From an uncultured Chloroflexota bacterium (GTDB taxonomy: Bacteria; Chloroflexota; UBA4733), in assembly GCA_937967325.1 (NCBI GenBank), contig CALBSQ010000399.1, forward strand, positions 1 through 10,821: a stretch of 10,821 nt of DNA. Direction: 5' to 3'. The position numbers were made by a program, and so were the translations under genes. Of this stretch, positions 1-7,208 are shown piece by piece. Each line of letters starts with the position of its first letter. The first letter of the stretch is position 1. A model generated the notes under the pieces. It was not told where the DNA came from. It saw only the letters and a program-made list of their open reading frames with translations, and did not search any database.

Positions 1-2
1 TG

Positions 3-281
3 CGCTTTGTCAAAGAGTTCCTGCTCGCCGCTCCGGCCAACAAGCTGCTGACCTTTGGCGGCGACTACGCCGTCGTGGAGCCGATCGCCGGCCACGCCGC
101 CATCGCGCGCCAGGGACTGGCGCAGGCGTTGAGCGATCTGGTCGCGGAGGAGTGGATTGGCGCGGACGATGCGTTGGCCCTGGTTCCCTTGCTGATGCAC
201 GGGAATGCTGATGCGTTGTTTGGGTCGAAAAAGTGCGAGGCTGTCGCCGGTGGGTCGCTTGGGGCTCAAGCCCCAGGCTAA
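3..281 (+). CDS. Amidohydrolase-family protein, C-terminal 92 residues (5' truncated by window)
   Basis: The reading frame is open from the window edge to TAA at 279-281, so only the C-terminus is seen. The segment PANKLLTFGGDY followed by VEPIAGHA and IARQGLAQAL resembles the last beta-strand and C-terminal helices of metal-dependent TIM-barrel amidohydrolases. In that superfamily the Asp of the final strand (here in GGDY) is a metal ligand or general base. A helical tail follows, ending near NADALFG, where relatives normally stop. The substrate cannot be deduced from this part. The last six codons (261-278) and the stop lie inside a REP-like hairpin element, so the C-terminal GAQAPG looks like an acquired extension and not part of the fold. 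No gene follows in the same operon; the next is fumC, 226 bp on. Confidence 0.72.
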   Translation, partial: RFVKEFLLAAPANKLLTFGGDYAVVEPIAGHAAIARQGLAQALSDLVAEEWIGADDALALVPLLMHGNADALFGSKKCEAVAGGSLGAQAPG

Positions 282-389
282 GCCTACAAAGCCGGCTCAA
301 GCCGGCTGAACCACCATTTGTCACGACCCGGTGTGACCAGCCGCCTTGAGGCGGCTTTGTAAACTTAGCCTGCTCCTTTAGGGGCAGGC
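261..389. repeat. Composite inverted repeat of four REP-like hairpins
   Basis: Two half-elements face each other. The left half has hairpin GGGGC-TCAA-GCCCC (261-274), palindrome AGGCTAAGCCT (275-285), and hairpin AGCCGGC-TCAA-GCCGGCT (290-307). The right half has them reversed: hairpin AGCCGCC-TTGA-GGCGGCT (339-356), a spacer containing CTTAGCC, and a 9-bp-stem hairpin with TTTA loop and one wobble pair (368-389). Stem sequences differ but loop sequence, order and the CTTAGCC/GGCTAAG spacer are kept, as in bacterial REP/BIME elements. Between the halves, TCAC (321-324) and GTGA (333-336) form a further weak inversion. No transposase is nearby, so mobilisation would be in trans. Confidence 0.8.
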
Positions 390-396
390 GTCGCCC

Positions 397-419
397 CCGG
401 CCGAACATGCCACGGCCGG
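397..419. other. GC-rich hairpin downstream of the repeat element
   Basis: CCGGCCG (397-403) pairs perfectly with CGGCCGG (413-419) across a 9-nt loop. No T-run follows, so it is not a canonical intrinsic terminator. It may still act as a factor-dependent stop or mRNA 3' end for the upstream gene. The rest of this intergenic stretch holds a 6-bp inverted pair TGTAGC/GCTACA (425-430 and 446-451) and no convincing -35/-10 pair for fumC. Confidence 0.4.
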
Positions 420-464
420 CTAGATGTAGCATGATCCGGCGGTCAGCTACACTACCAGCAGTGG

Positions 465-481
465 GCCGGCTGCACGCCGGC
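465..481 (+). promoter_or_regulatory. Hairpin just upstream of the fumC ribosome binding site
   Basis: GCCGGC (465-470), loop TGCAC, GCCGGC (476-481) form a perfect 6-bp stem. It ends 9 nt before the fumC Shine-Dalgarno GAGGGAG (491-497), which is 10 nt from the ATG. The hairpin leaves the ribosome binding site free but could stabilise the mRNA 5' end. No regulatory role is shown by sequence alone. Confidence 0.4.
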
Positions 482-507
482 TGATCTGACGAGGGAGCGA
501 CAAGAGC

Positions 508-1925
<1,418 letters not shown>

Positions 1926-1929
<4 letters not shown>

Positions 1930-3086
1930 GGAGCGAGATTGTCTCGGTCGGGACGGAGCTGCTGCTCGGCTCCATCGTCGATACCAACGCCGCCTATCTG
2001 GGACGCGAGCTGGCGACGCTGGGCATCGACAACTATTTCATCTCGGCGGCCGGCGACAACCTGGGACGCCTTACCGATACTCTCCGCCGCGCCTGGGATC
2101 GCTCCGACGTGGTGATCGTGACTGGCGGCCTCGGCCCGACCGAGGACGACCTCACGCGCGAGGCGATCTCCGCGCTGCTGGACGAGCCGATGGTGGTGCA
2201 ACCGGAACTGGAGCAGGAGCTGCGCGCCTTCTTCACCCGCCGGTCGGTGACAATGCCCGAGCGCAACGTCAAGCAGGCGACCCTGGTTCGCTCGGCACGC
2301 GACATCCCCAACCCCGTCGGCACGGCTCCGGGCTGGTGGGTGGAGCGCGACGGACGCATCATTGTCTGTATGCCGGGCGTACCCAGCGAGATGACCCGCA
2401 TGTGGACCGTCGAGGTCAAGCCAAAGCTGCAGGATCGCTCCGGCGGCATGGTGATCTACTCGCGCACCCTGAAGGTCGTGGGGATCGGTGAGTCGTCGGT
2501 TGAGGAGATGCTCGGCGATCTGGTCCGCTCAACGGCGCCAACGGTAGCCACCTACGCCAAACGCGACGGCATCCACGTCCGACTGACCACCAAAGCTGCC
2601 AGCCCGATAGAGGCTGAGACGGTAATCGCCCCGATGGAGGCGCGCATTCGTGACCTCCTCGGCCTGGCCGTGTACGGTGTTGACGACGAGACGCTGGCGC
2701 AAGGGACGGTGCGCCTGCTCGACGCGCAAGGGCTGACGCTGGCAATCGCAGAATCCGGTACGGCCGGCACGATCACGTCCGAGCTCGCGGCGGCACTGCC
2801 TCTAGAGCGCTTCGCCGGCTCCCGCATCCTTCCGGAGGTGACCCTCGACGCGGCACAAGCCGAGCTCCTCGCCGGCGAAATCAGGTTGTCCGTAGGAGCT
2901 GATGTCTGCCTGTGCGTCGTGATCGAACGGACGCGCCCGGAGCCGCCTGCCTTCACCGTACACATGGCCATCGAGAGCGACAAGGGCAAGCGCAGCGCCG
3001 AGCGCGCTTACAATGCCGCCATCGAACAAGTACGACAGCGCTCGGTCAACGACGCCCTCAACCTGCTGCGCAGCGCACTGACCTGA
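1926..3086 (+). CDS. cinA: CinA-like protein with intact N-terminal domain and degenerate PncC-like C-terminal domain
   Basis: CinA proteins join an N-terminal MoCF-type domain (COG1058, ADP-ribose pyrophosphatase in studied members) to a C-terminal PncC domain that deamidates NMN in pyridine nucleotide salvage. The N-terminal half is well kept: GTELLLG (9-15), TGGLGPTEDD (66-75), NPVGTAPG (129-136), PGVPSEM (150-156). The C-terminal half, from about residue 255, is not: the family's ESCTGG appears as ESGTAG (276-281), the segment that normally reads like GGVVAYSNEAK is absent, and the TGIAGP.GG loop is replaced by VIERTRPEPPA. At 386 residues it is shorter than the usual 410-430. I infer that pyrophosphatase activity is kept and NMN deamidase activity is probably lost. 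The start ATG overlaps the fumC stop by 4 nt, indicating translational coupling. It ends 6 bp from the convergent LUD gene. Confidence 0.9.
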
Positions 3087-3092
3087 CAGGAG

Positions 3093-3701
3093 TTAAACGC
3101 CGACTGGCTCCCTGACGAGGATCACGGTGACTCGCCCATCGATCCACTCGTGCCGCATGATCAGCACCTTGCCGATGAAGGTGCCCCGGTTGATGCGCTG
3201 CCGCACCTGTGCGTCCTCGTACGGGAAGACGTGTTGCTCGATGCGGCGCAGCGCCTCGTCCAGGTCGCGCACGAGCTTCTGGCTTCCGACGACGAGAATT
3301 AGTCGGCCCGCGCTGCTGGCGTAAGGTCCGACCTGGCCCGCGGTGGCGGACGCAATCACCAGGTCACCGCCCTCGGTCAGCGCGTTAACGCTGCCCACCA
3401 TGAAGTCCGGGGCCGCGGTGAGCTTGCGGATCTCACGGACCTGGGTGTGCCGGTCCATCTTCATATAGCGGGCCCGGAGCGAGTCGTAGCGGCCGGACTC
3501 GAAGAGCTCGGCGAAGAGGCCGATGTCCTGGAGCGTCTTCGACTTACTAGAGTGTACTTCGGCGCCCTCTGGGATGAGCTCCAGCACGTGACGCCGCGCA
3601 TCCTCTGCGCGGTCGACGACCACCACGTCGATGTTGTTGGACCGGAGCGCCGCGGCCACCCTTTGAGTCGCTTCCTCCGATGCTGGCGAGGTGAACGCCA
3701 C
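3093..3701 (-). CDS. Stand-alone LUD-domain protein (LutC/YkgG-like)
   Basis: LUD (DUF162) proteins include LutC, part of the LutABC L-lactate oxidation complex, but many stand-alone members have no known role. The C-terminal half carries the family hallmark: GSVNALTEGGDLV (103-115), then LILVVGSQKLVRDLDEALRRI (134-154), where the glycine-rich VVG.QK loop is typical. The N-terminal part has ELIPEGAEVHSSKSKTLQDIGL, equivalent to the usual 'GASVG...TLREIGL' block. Length (about 202 residues) fits single-domain members. No lutA or lutB is adjacent, so a lactate role is not supported by context. The boundary given uses GTG at 3699-3701, but it lacks a well-spaced Shine-Dalgarno; see the entry at 3720-3735. 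It converges on cinA with a 6-bp gap and diverges from marR. Confidence 0.85.
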   Translation of the reverse strand: MAFTSPASEEATQRVAAALRSNNIDVVVVDRAEDARRHVLELIPEGAEVHSSKSKTLQDIGLFAELFESGRYDSLRARYMKMDRHTQVREIRKLTAAPDFMVGSVNALTEGGDLVIASATAGQVGPYASSAGRLILVVGSQKLVRDLDEALRRIEQHVFPYEDAQVRQRINRGTFIGKVLIMRHEWIDGRVTVILVREPVGV

Positions 3702-3719
3702 GTCCTGCTCAAGAGCTTC

Positions 3720-3735
3720 GATGACGGCTCCTCCT
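3720..3735 (-). promoter_or_regulatory. Strong Shine-Dalgarno facing an ATC codon, possible true start of the LUD gene
   Basis: On the minus strand AGGAGG (3730-3735) is followed after 7 nt by ATC (3720-3722), in frame with the LUD coding sequence. The nearest standard start in frame is GTG at 3699-3701, 28 nt from the SD, too far for normal initiation. An in-frame TAA at 3741-3743 bars anything further upstream. Either ATC is used as a rare start, adding seven residues (I/M-EALEQD), or initiation at GTG uses no SD, or an ATG has mutated to ATC. Confidence 0.5.
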
Positions 3736-3742
3736 GGTGCTT

Positions 3743-3752
3743 ACGATATCGT
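3743..3752. promoter_or_regulatory. Perfect 10-bp palindrome ACGATATCGT upstream of the LUD gene
   Basis: ACGATATCGT is fully self-complementary and lies 8 nt upstream (on the minus strand) of the AGGAGG of the LUD gene. Its position would suit an operator or an mRNA element in the LUD leader. At this length, chance occurrence is quite possible. Confidence 0.3.
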
Positions 3753-3756
3753 TGTG

Positions 3757-3927
3757 CTAGGCACGGACGAGGCCGACCAGACGGTCCAGCTCGAGTCGCC
3801 CCGTACCCACGCCGAGCAGCGCCAGCGAGAACTCATGGCTGCCTTCCCCCGTACGTCCCTTCCGCCAATGGACCCTCCGGATGGCAACCACCAGGTCGAC
3901 GCCGACTGTCGGGACCGTCCCGGCCAA
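3757..3927 (-). CDS. Possible 56-codon ORF or gene remnant upstream of the LUD gene
   Basis: This fills most of the gap between the LUD gene and marR. Reading minus from TTG (3925-3927) to TAG (3757-3759) gives a protein-like sequence with segments such as VGVDLVVAIRRVHW and HEFSLALLGVGTGRLELDRL. By hand count, codon positions are roughly 77, 50 and 80% GC, a coding-type pattern. The exactly complementary plus-strand frame shows the mirror pattern, so the strand is uncertain, but the minus product has the more natural amino-acid composition. No clear Shine-Dalgarno precedes the TTG, and a stop (TGA) lies four codons before it. It could be a short gene co-transcribed with the LUD gene, or the 3' remnant of a lost gene. 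I do not recognise the family. Confidence 0.3.
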   Translation of the reverse strand: MAGTVPTVGVDLVVAIRRVHWRKGRTGEGSHEFSLALLGVGTGRLELDRLVGLVRA

Positions 3928-3931
3928 TTGG

Positions 3932-3960
3932 TTGACTACTCATCTATTGAACCATCAAAT
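3932..3960 (+). promoter_or_regulatory. Putative sigma70-type promoter of the marR gene with embedded inverted repeats
   Basis: TTGACT (3932-3937, 5/6 to consensus), a 17-bp spacer and TCAAAT (3955-3960, 4/6) form a plausible promoter, with transcription starting near 3967, only about a dozen bases before the marR ATG. The inverted pair TTGA (3947-3950)/TCAA (3955-3958) overlaps the -10, and an outer pair TTGAC (3932-3936)/GTCAA (3970-3974) is centred within 1 bp of it. MarR-family proteins commonly bind such pseudo-palindromes over their own promoters, so autorepression is a reasonable inference. Confidence 0.55.
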
Positions 3961-3979
3961 AACCCGCCCGTCAAGTATC

Positions 3980-4450
3980 ATGTCAGGTATGAGCGATGTT
4001 CCGGCGATCTCGTGCTCGTCTGCGCCGCCACTGCAGCTATTGGCTGAAGAGGTGACGGAGCTCGTCCTGGAGCTGGCCCGGCGCCTGCACGCCCGTTGTG
4101 AGGAGCAGGTGGCGCAGCTCGATCTTACCGCGGCCCAGGCGCTCCTGCTGCGCCAGATTGGTGGCGCACGACCGATGGGTGCGATCGCCGGTAGAATGGG
4201 TTGCGACGCGTCCAACCTTACCGGGATCGTCGACCGACTGGAGGCACGCGGCCTCGTGGAACGGCGAGTCAACCGGGCGGATCGCCGCGTGAAGCAACTG
4301 GTGCTGACCGAAGCGGGAACGCGACTGCGCGAGCGCGCGGTGGCTGTCTCGATAGCAGCGCCCGGGGTATCGGCGCTCTCGTCGGCTGAGCTGCGCACCC
4401 TGCGCGAGCTGCTGCGCCGAGCCATCGGCGCTCCAACAGACGGCCAGTGA
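3980..4450 (+). CDS. MarR-family winged-helix transcriptional regulator
   Basis: A 156-residue protein of the usual MarR length. An N-terminal dimerisation helix (about 15-45) is followed by LTAAQALLLRQI, the recognition helix region CDASNLTGIVDRLEARGLVERR (75-96), and the wing with NRADRRVKQLVLT (98-110), whose DRR motif is the MarR hallmark. MarR proteins are homodimers that usually repress divergent or own genes and release DNA on binding small phenolics, metabolites or oxidants; the ligand here is unknown. Two Cys residues (Cys40, Cys75) could be redox-sensitive but are not in the OhrR position that I can confirm. ATG at 3980 is preferred because it follows the promoter; ATG at 3989 is an alternative. 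Neither has a strong Shine-Dalgarno, so near-leaderless translation is possible. It is divergent from the LUD gene, a possible target. Confidence 0.9.
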   Translation: MSGMSDVPAISCSSAPPLQLLAEEVTELVLELARRLHARCEEQVAQLDLTAAQALLLRQIGGARPMGAIAGRMGCDASNLTGIVDRLEARGLVERRVNRADRRVKQLVLTEAGTRLRERAVAVSIAAPGVSALSSAELRTLRELLRRAIGAPTDGQ

Positions 4451-4464
4451 CAAGGGACCAAAAT

Positions 4465-4550
4465 ACCGGGGAGCAGCGCCGGTAGCGGGCGGGGAGAGCC
4501 ATAGGCACAGCGACTGGGCCGGGCGACCCCTCCTAACCCTCCCCCGCCCG
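4465..4550. repeat. GC-rich inverted repeat downstream of marR, possible degenerate repeat copy
   Basis: CGGGCGGGGAG (4486-4496) pairs with CTCCCCCGCCCG (4539-4550) with one bulged C. A smaller pair ACCGG/CCGGT (4465-4469 and 4479-4483) lies just before. The right part (CCTCCTAACCCTCCCC) resembles the arm CCTCACCCCACCCTCCCC of the element at 8068-8244, sharing CCTC and ACCCTCCCC, so it may be a decayed member of the same family. No T-run marks it as an intrinsic terminator. Confidence 0.45.
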
Positions 4551-4610
4551 TACATTTGACAGCGCTCCAACGACTGTCTTCGGGAGAGGATTGATTGATC
4601 CACGCCGGTC

Positions 4611-4632
4611 GACGCGCACGTCATGTGGCGTC
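4611..4632 (+). promoter_or_regulatory. Leader hairpin before the helical-hairpin membrane protein
   Basis: GACGC...GCGTC (4611-4615/4628-4632) with inner CAC/GTG forms an 8-bp stem with one bulged G, ending 15 nt before the Shine-Dalgarno AGAAGGAG (4648-4655). A TTGACA hexamer sits at 4556-4561, but no convincing -10 follows at proper spacing, so the promoter is unresolved. Confidence 0.3.
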
Positions 4633-4665
4633 CCCCAACCGTTGAGCAGAAGGAGTGATTGTTCG

Positions 4666-5391
4666 GTGTTTCAGCCCATAGCCAAGAAGATCGCGATCGG
4701 CAGCGCCGCGGCGCTCCTGGTTGCCGGAGGCGTCGGCGGGATCGCCATCGCCGCCTCCCACCACGACCCGCAACAGCTATCCGTGGCCACGACCGCTGCA
4801 ACATCCACCGCGTCGAGCACAGCGGCAACCACGAGCACGGCGGCAACAGCCGTCGCCACGAGCGCCGCGAAGAAGGCCAAACGGGCCGCCGCCTTGCAGA
4901 CCGTCCTCGACCAGCTCGTTGGTCAGGGGAAGATCACGAGTGAGCAGGAGGGCATCATCGAGACAGCGCTACGGCAGTACCAGCAGCAAGGTACGCAAGT
5001 CAATCCCGATGTGCGGGCCGGCCTCCATACCACCGAACAGCAAGCCATCCTGACCGCGCTCAACATGTCGGCCAAGGACTTCCGCAAGCAGCGGCTCAGC
5101 GGAGCAACGATTGCCCAGATAGCGCAGACCCAGGGCGTCTCCTCGCAGGCGGTTTCCGACGCCGTCATGTCGGCTGTCAAGAAGAACCTGGACGGCGCCG
5201 CGGCGCTCGGCGGGATCACACCGGCCGGCGAACAGGCGCTGCTCGCCCAGGTGAACTCCCGTCTTCCACAACTACTGAACGCCACTACCAGCCAGCACAA
5301 CGGCGGCGGAAAGCGCCAGACCCGAACGTCCGCCAGCAGCACGAACTCGGCCTCAACGGCGACGAGCAGCCCCGAGGCCGGCAAGCCATAG
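4666..5391 (+). CDS. Membrane-anchored or secreted protein with helical-hairpin repeats and Ala/Thr/Ser linkers
   Basis: I do not recognise a named family. From GTG 4666 (AGAAGGAG 10 nt upstream) the 241-residue product starts MFQPIAKK, then one hydrophobic segment (9-30), giving a signal-anchor or uncleaved signal topology. A linker of almost only Ala, Thr, Ser and Val (39-68) leads to an outward-facing helical part. Two similar helix-turn-helix units are visible: LDQLVGQGKITSEQEGIIETA (81-101) and LDGAAALGGITPAGEQALLAQV (175-196), both with a 'G-x-IT' turn. Between them AKDFRKQRLSGATIAQIAQTQGVSSQAV is of the type seen in many exported proteins of GC-rich Gram-positive-like and Chloroflexota bacteria. 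A charged Ser/Thr/Ala tail (206-241) ends the protein. No catalytic motif is visible; a structural or surface role is a guess. An upstream in-frame start at 4591 is less likely because it would bury the anchor behind about 25 residues and has no good SD. Confidence 0.75.
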   Translation: MFQPIAKKIAIGSAAALLVAGGVGGIAIAASHHDPQQLSVATTAATSTASSTAATTSTAATAVATSAAKKAKRAAALQTVLDQLVGQGKITSEQEGIIETALRQYQQQGTQVNPDVRAGLHTTEQQAILTALNMSAKDFRKQRLSGATIAQIAQTQGVSSQAVSDAVMSAVKKNLDGAAALGGITPAGEQALLAQVNSRLPQLLNATTSQHNGGGKRQTRTSASSTNSASTATSSPEAGKP

Positions 5392-5411
5392 TCGTGGCCG
5401 GCAGCGAGCCG

Positions 5412-7019
5412 CTACGCTTCGCCGCCGGCCAGCGACTGGCGCAAGATGTGCTTCTGGATCTTGCCCAGCGCATTGCGGGGGAGCGCGTCAACGAACTCGA
5501 TCCGGCGCGGCTTCTTGTAGCCGGCGAGCTGATCGCGGCAGAGGGCGATGAGGTCGTCGGATAGCTGACCTGTCCCGTCCGGCGATACGCCGGCTTGGGC
5601 GTCGAGCACAATGGCCGCGACGACTTGCTCGCCGTACTCCGGGTCGGCCAGGCCGAGGACAGCAGCTTCGGCCACCGCCGGATGGGTGACCAGCACCTCC
5701 TCCACCTCGCGCGGATAGATGTTGTAGCCCCCGCTGATGATCAGCTCTCGGGCGCGGCCGGAGATCGTGTAGTAGCCGTCCGCGCTGCGCCATCCTAGAT
5801 CACCCGTGGTGAACCATCCATCGGCATCGAAGGCGGCAGCGGTCGCCTCCGGCTGCTGCCAGTAACCCGCGAACACGTGTGGCCCACGCACCTGGATCTC
5901 GCCCATCCGGTCGTCCAGTATCGGCTGGCGTGACTGCACGTCCACGATGCGGGCCTCCTGGCCCGGGAAAGGCTGGCCGACCGTGCCGGGGCGGCGCTCG
6001 CCCTCGTAGGGGTTAGTGAGGTTCATCAGCGTTTCGGTCATGCCGTAACGCTCCAGGATGCGCTGGCCGAAAAGTTGCTCAAACTCCTCATAGGTCTGAG
6101 CGCTTAGCGGCGCTGAACCGGAAACGTACAGCCGTAGCGCAGCAGGCCGTTCCCCCCGCCGCTGCGCCGCGGCGATGAGGCGCGTGTACATCGTCGGCAC
6201 GCCGAAAAACATCGTCGCTCCGCCGCGCAGCAATGTGCTCAGGGCCTCCTCGGCATCGAAGCGGGGGCGGAGGTCGACGGTACTGCCCGTGAGCAGCGTG
6301 CCGTGGATCCCGACGCAAAGGCCATGCACGTGGAAGAGCGGCAGCGTCAGCAGCAGACGATCAGCAGCGGTCCAATGCCATGCCTCCACGATCGCCGCGG
6401 CGTTCGCCACAAGGTTGTGGTGGGTGAGCATCGCGCCTTTAGATCGTCCGGTAGTACCGGAGGTGTAGCCGATGACCGCTATGGACTCGGCAGAAGGCGG
6501 AGTGAACGTCGGCTCAAGATCGCCGCCAGCCAGGAACCGATCGCGGTTGTACACGACGGGTACGCGCCTCGTCGCCTCTGTCCGGGCTTCCCCATCACTG
6601 TTCATCGAGCGCGCCACCGCATCGACGACAACGGCTTCAAGCGCCGGCAGATCGTCCTCCACCCTGGTCAGCTCCGCGTAACGGTGGCGGTCGGTCACGC
6701 ACAATCGGACACCCGCGTCACTGAGGATGTGCCGGAGCTCGACCTGACGGTACTGCGTGTTGACCAGGACGACAATGCCACCGGCGAGATGGATTCCAAG
6801 ATAGGTCGTCAGGAAGGCCGGGCTGTTTTCCAGGACGAGCGCGACTCGGTCGGCAGGCTGGAGTCCCCAGACCCTCAACGCCGCTGCCCAGCGGACGGTC
6901 TCCGCGGCCAGGCGCTCGTAGCTCCACGTCTCCGCACCGAACAGGACGGCCGGTTTCGCTGGCGCGCGCGCACTCGCTTCCAGCAGCGCGTGCGCTATCG
7001 AGCTCGGCCGGCCAGTCAC
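5412..7019 (-). CDS. AMP-forming acyl-CoA synthetase, malonyl-CoA synthetase (MatB)-like
   Basis: ANL-superfamily ligase (535 residues) that activates a carboxylate to an acyl-adenylate and then a CoA thioester in the cytosol. Core motifs are all present: P-loop YTSGTTGRSKG (185-195), ERYGMTET (323-330), TGD (405-407), hinge GRARELIISGGYN (421-433) and PRNALGKIQK (514-523) with the catalytic-type Lys520. The blocks PLFHVHGL, FFGVPTMYTRL, VSGSAPL and ERYGMTETLMNLTNPYEGER resemble malonyl-CoA synthetase MatB/ACSF3, which supplies malonyl-CoA from free malonate. The specificity is inferred from these blocks; a short or branched acyl substrate is possible. GTG at 7017-7019 has GGAGGA (7028-7033) 8 nt upstream. 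No malonate transporter or decarboxylase is adjacent. It is divergent from the isomerase gene and converges with the membrane protein gene, 20 bp away. Confidence 0.88.
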   Translation of the reverse strand: MTGRPSSIAHALLEASARAPAKPAVLFGAETWSYERLAAETVRWAAALRVWGLQPADRVALVLENSPAFLTTYLGIHLAGGIVVLVNTQYRQVELRHILSDAGVRLCVTDRHRYAELTRVEDDLPALEAVVVDAVARSMNSDGEARTEATRRVPVVYNRDRFLAGGDLEPTFTPPSAESIAVIGYTSGTTGRSKGAMLTHHNLVANAAAIVEAWHWTAADRLLLTLPLFHVHGLCVGIHGTLLTGSTVDLRPRFDAEEALSTLLRGGATMFFGVPTMYTRLIAAAQRRGERPAALRLYVSGSAPLSAQTYEEFEQLFGQRILERYGMTETLMNLTNPYEGERRPGTVGQPFPGQEARIVDVQSRQPILDDRMGEIQVRGPHVFAGYWQQPEATAAAFDADGWFTTGDLGWRSADGYYTISGRARELIISGGYNIYPREVEEVLVTHPAVAEAAVLGLADPEYGEQVVAAIVLDAQAGVSPDGTGQLSDDLIALCRDQLAGYKKPRRIEFVDALPRNALGKIQKHILRQSLAGGEA

Positions 7020-7084
7020 TATGCATTTCCTCCATTCGTTCGGCTCGCCCTGGCCATTGGGCCGAAGCGACTCTCCTGGTTGAT

Positions 7085-7099
7085 CGAATATGATACTCG
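7085..7099. promoter_or_regulatory. 15-bp near-palindrome in the divergent ligase/isomerase control region
   Basis: CGAATATGATACTCG has half-sites CGAATAT and ATACTCG that match as inverted repeats at 6 of 7 positions around a central G. Outer TT (7080-7081) and AA (7103-7104) extend the symmetry. It is an AT-rich island in GC-rich sequence, between genes reading away from each other, and contains -10-like hexamers on both strands (TATGAT plus, TATCAT minus). A second small hairpin, CCCG-GTAT-CGGG, follows at 7108-7119. This suits an operator for a dimeric regulator controlling one or both genes; the regulator is not identified. Confidence 0.45.
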
Positions 7100-7145
7100 T
7101 CGAAGCGCCCGGTATCGGGTCTGCCAGTTATGTCGACGCAGCGGC

Positions 7146-7174
7146 TTGTCCGGGACCAGGCGAATGTGTAGACT
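7146..7174 (+). promoter_or_regulatory. Putative promoter of the sugar isomerase-like gene
   Basis: TTGTCC (7146-7151, 4/6), a 17-bp spacer and TAGACT (7169-7174, 4/6), with TGTG directly before the -10, give a plausible sigma70-type promoter. Transcription would start near 7181, leaving a leader of about 28 nt that holds the Shine-Dalgarno AAGGAG (7197-7202). Confidence 0.5.
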
Positions 7175-7208
7175 GCGACGGAACGATGTGGAAAACAAGG
7201 AGCAACCG

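Noticed and set aside
261..389. CRISPR array or tRNA-like structure in the hairpin-rich region
   Set aside because: The repeats are inverted with changing stems, not direct repeats with unique spacers, and there is no tRNA cloverleaf or CCA end.
3881..3979. Earlier in-frame ATG for marR (3881)
   Set aside because: It would place the promoter and nested inverted repeats inside the coding sequence and add 33 residues without similarity to MarR proteins.
3691..4047. 118-codon plus-strand ORF crossing the LUD-marR gap
   Set aside because: It overlaps the start of marR in another frame and its Pro/Asp/Gln-rich product is not protein-like; it is the complement of the more plausible minus ORF at 3757-3927. 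Strand choice is not certain.
4556..4561. Perfect TTGACA hexamer upstream of the membrane protein gene
   Set aside because: No acceptable -10 hexamer lies 15-19 bp downstream, so I do not call a promoter.
4591..4665. Extended N-terminus of the membrane protein from an upstream TTG at 4591
   Set aside because: It would put 25 polar residues before the signal-anchor and lacks a good Shine-Dalgarno, whereas GTG 4666 has AGAAGGAG at 10 nt.
6303..7208. Upstream extension of the isomerase frame inside the ligase gene
   Set aside because: This part is antisense to the ANL ligase, has no domain, and the conserved fold starts just after GTG 7209, which has its own Shine-Dalgarno and promoter.
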